A stretch of 6,510 nt of DNA from Desulfobacterales bacterium (GTDB lineage Bacteria; Desulfobacterota; DSM-4660; Desulfatiglandales; Desulfatiglandaceae): the NCBI GenBank assembly GCA_022013615.1, contig JAKLQB010000269.1, positions 1 to 6,510 of the forward strand, written 5' to 3'. Within the stretch, counting starts at the first letter, position 1. Each line of letters begins with the position of its first letter. Position numbers and translations under genes: made by a program. Under the pieces are notes generated by a model. It had not been told where the DNA came from and searched no databases. It saw only the letters and a list, made by a program, of their open reading frames with translations. Of the stretch, positions 5,461 through 6,510 are shown piece by piece.

Positions 5461-6198
5461 ATGAAAGTAATGCGAAAAATAATAGAAATTGACGACGAAC
5501 TCTGCGATGGGTGCGGTCAGTGCGTACCCGAATGCGCTGAAGGGGCCATACAGATTGTAGATGACAAGGCCCGCCTTGTTTCAGAAAACTACTGTGACGG
5601 GCTTGGTGCCTGCCTGGGTGAATGCCCTAACGGTGCCATCACCATGGTAGAGCGGGAGGCAGAGGATTTTGATGAGGAAGCAGTGGAGGCCTATCTGAAA
5701 CAAAAGGAAGAAAAACCCCTCGATATTCCTCTGGCCTGTGGCTGCCCGTCAACCCAGGTTCAGACCTTTATTCCGAAGGCCTCGTCCCAGGAGGCGACGG
5801 ATGACATTTCACAGCCCAGGACTGAATCAACCCTCTCCCACTGGCCGGTACAGATAAACCTGGTGCCGCCCATCGCTCCTTTTCTGAAGGGAGCCGATCT
5901 TTTGGTAGCGGCAGACTGTACACCTGCTGCCTATCCCAATTTTCACCAGGACTTTCTTAAAGGAAAGGTTTTAATGATAGGATGCCCAAAATTCGATGAT
6001 GTGGAGGAATACATCCGGAAGTTCACAGAAATCTTCAAGATTGCCGACATCAAGAGTGTTACGGCCCTGGTAATGGAAGTGCCCTGCTGCTCAGGCCTCC
6101 CGGTGATCCTCCAAAGGGCAATGCAGGCTGCAGGAAAAGCAATCCCTGTTGAACAGATCGTGATCAGCACCCGGGGAGATATCCTGAAATTCGCGTAA
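5461..6198 (+). CDS. 4Fe-4S ferredoxin-domain protein, probable Hcp electron partner
   Basis: This 245-aa cytosolic iron-sulfur protein begins with a ferredoxin-type domain (5-62). The first cluster motif is complete: Cys15, Cys18, Cys21, Cys25 (CX2CX2CX3C, followed by AEGAI). The second has only Cys45, Cys51 and Cys55, with Leu48 where the second cysteine should be (CDGLGACLGECPNGAI), so it may hold a [3Fe-4S] cluster, use an outside ligand, or be empty. An acidic linker (65-85) and ACGCPS (92-97, Cys93/Cys95) lead to a C-terminal domain (about 128-245) with more cysteines: Cys153 (AADCTP), Cys175 (MIGCPKFDD) and a Cys209-Cys210 pair (VPCCSGLP). Proteins of this layout are encoded next to hcp in sulfate reducers, where the ferredoxin partner has been called FrdX (recalled, not verified). 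No Hcr-type NADH reductase is visible, so electron delivery to Hcp is the best inference. It is the last gene of the + strand cluster. Confidence 0.85.
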   Translation: MKVMRKIIEIDDELCDGCGQCVPECAEGAIQIVDDKARLVSENYCDGLGACLGECPNGAITMVEREAEDFDEEAVEAYLKQKEEKPLDIPLACGCPSTQVQTFIPKASSQEATDDISQPRTESTLSHWPVQINLVPPIAPFLKGADLLVAADCTPAAYPNFHQDFLKGKVLMIGCPKFDDVEEYIRKFTEIFKIADIKSVTALVMEVPCCSGLPVILQRAMQAAGKAIPVEQIVISTRGDILKFA

Positions 6199-6206
6199 TC
6201 CAGATG

Positions 6207-6503
6207 TTATTTTACAGTTGATAAAATGGGTTGTAATACCTTGCATTTCCGGCACATCTTCATCTTATCACGCCACTTTCCCTGCACCTCACCATGACAT
6301 ATCGTCCCATTAATAAACCAGCAAAGATATCCACCCTTAAATTCCCATGCAGGGCAATTTTGCCTGGTAGCCTTCGGGCACTTTTCAATCACCCAACACG
6401 GCTTCTTTTTTTTACTGGAATCCCCTTTCATGGCCAGAAGAAATAGCACCTGGCGTTCAACATGCACAGGAATGTTCCTCCATCCCTGTTCGAAGCTTTG
6501 CAT
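6207..6503 (-). CDS. Small two-CW cysteine-rich protein
   Basis: A - strand frame ending at TAA 6209-6207. Counted from the first ATG (6503), it has 98 residues with Cys36-Trp37, Cys42, Cys50, Cys61-Trp62, Cys69, Cys84 and Cys87. The spaced 'CWVIEKC...NCPAWEF' and 'CWFINGTIC...CRKCKVLQ' blocks match the deltaproteobacterial 'two-CW domain' family, small proteins of unknown function whose cysteine set suggests a metal or iron-sulfur site. The start is uncertain. The frame is open to the right edge, and ATG 6431 (Met25, giving 74 aa and starting MKGDSSKKKKPCW) is also plausible because the recognisable domain begins right after it; neither start has a clear ribosome site in view. It converges on the ferredoxin gene with an 8-bp gap. 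Cysteine spacing and the tight convergent ending argue it is real. Confidence 0.6.
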   Translation of the reverse strand: MQSFEQGWRNIPVHVERQVLFLLAMKGDSSKKKKPCWVIEKCPKATRQNCPAWEFKGGYLCWFINGTICHGEVQGKWRDKMKMCRKCKVLQPILSTVK

Positions 6504-6510
6504 GGCTTTA

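Overview
The window looks like chromosomal DNA of an anaerobic, probably sulfate-reducing or syntrophic deltaproteobacterium (Desulfobacterota-like). The evidence is a class I hybrid cluster protein (Hcp) with the N-terminal CX2CX8CX5C cluster motif, a DsrE-type protein, a ferredoxin-domain protein of the kind linked to hcp in sulfate reducers, a small 'two-CW' cysteine protein, and C-rich and G-rich hairpin repeats between genes. The taxonomic call is inference from gene content; no marker gene is present.

Left part (1-1829, + strand): the 3' end of a HicB-like antitoxin gene overlaps a complete hicA toxin gene that starts at GTG 195. A monofunctional aspartate kinase follows after 18 bp. 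Tight spacing and good ribosome binding sites suggest one transcript. The kinase has an unusual nucleotide-loop sequence (KIGGGCLK rather than KFGGTS).

Middle (1830-2047): an AT-rich 218-bp regulatory gap in front of hcp. It holds a perfect 14-bp palindrome, TTGACTTAAGTCAA, of CRP/FNR-family type. The palindrome is centred about 40 bp upstream of the start site predicted from a TATAAA -10 element, which is the class II activator position. HcpR, FNR or DNR type regulators are the natural candidates.

Right part (2048-6198, + strand): four genes in one direction. They are hcp (554 aa, all seven hybrid-cluster ligands present), a DsrE-family protein (161 aa), a zinc-ribbon plus HD-domain hydrolase (246 aa from ATG 4565) and a ferredoxin-domain protein with one complete and one degenerate [4Fe-4S] motif (245 aa). 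Hcp reduces NO and/or hydroxylamine. The ferredoxin protein is a plausible electron donor, since no Hcr-type reductase is visible. The DsrE and HD proteins may add thiol/sulfur handling and nucleotide or signalling functions. Every gap in this cluster holds a different strong inverted repeat (3728-3780, 4373-4455, 5300-5353), two of them with mutually exclusive pairings. The cluster may therefore be one operon with internal processing or attenuation, or several units.

End (6207-6510, - strand): a small cysteine- and tryptophan-rich two-CW protein converges on the ferredoxin gene with an 8-bp gap. No tRNA, rRNA, CRISPR array or transposase is visible, and no gene-free stretch exceeds 300 bp.
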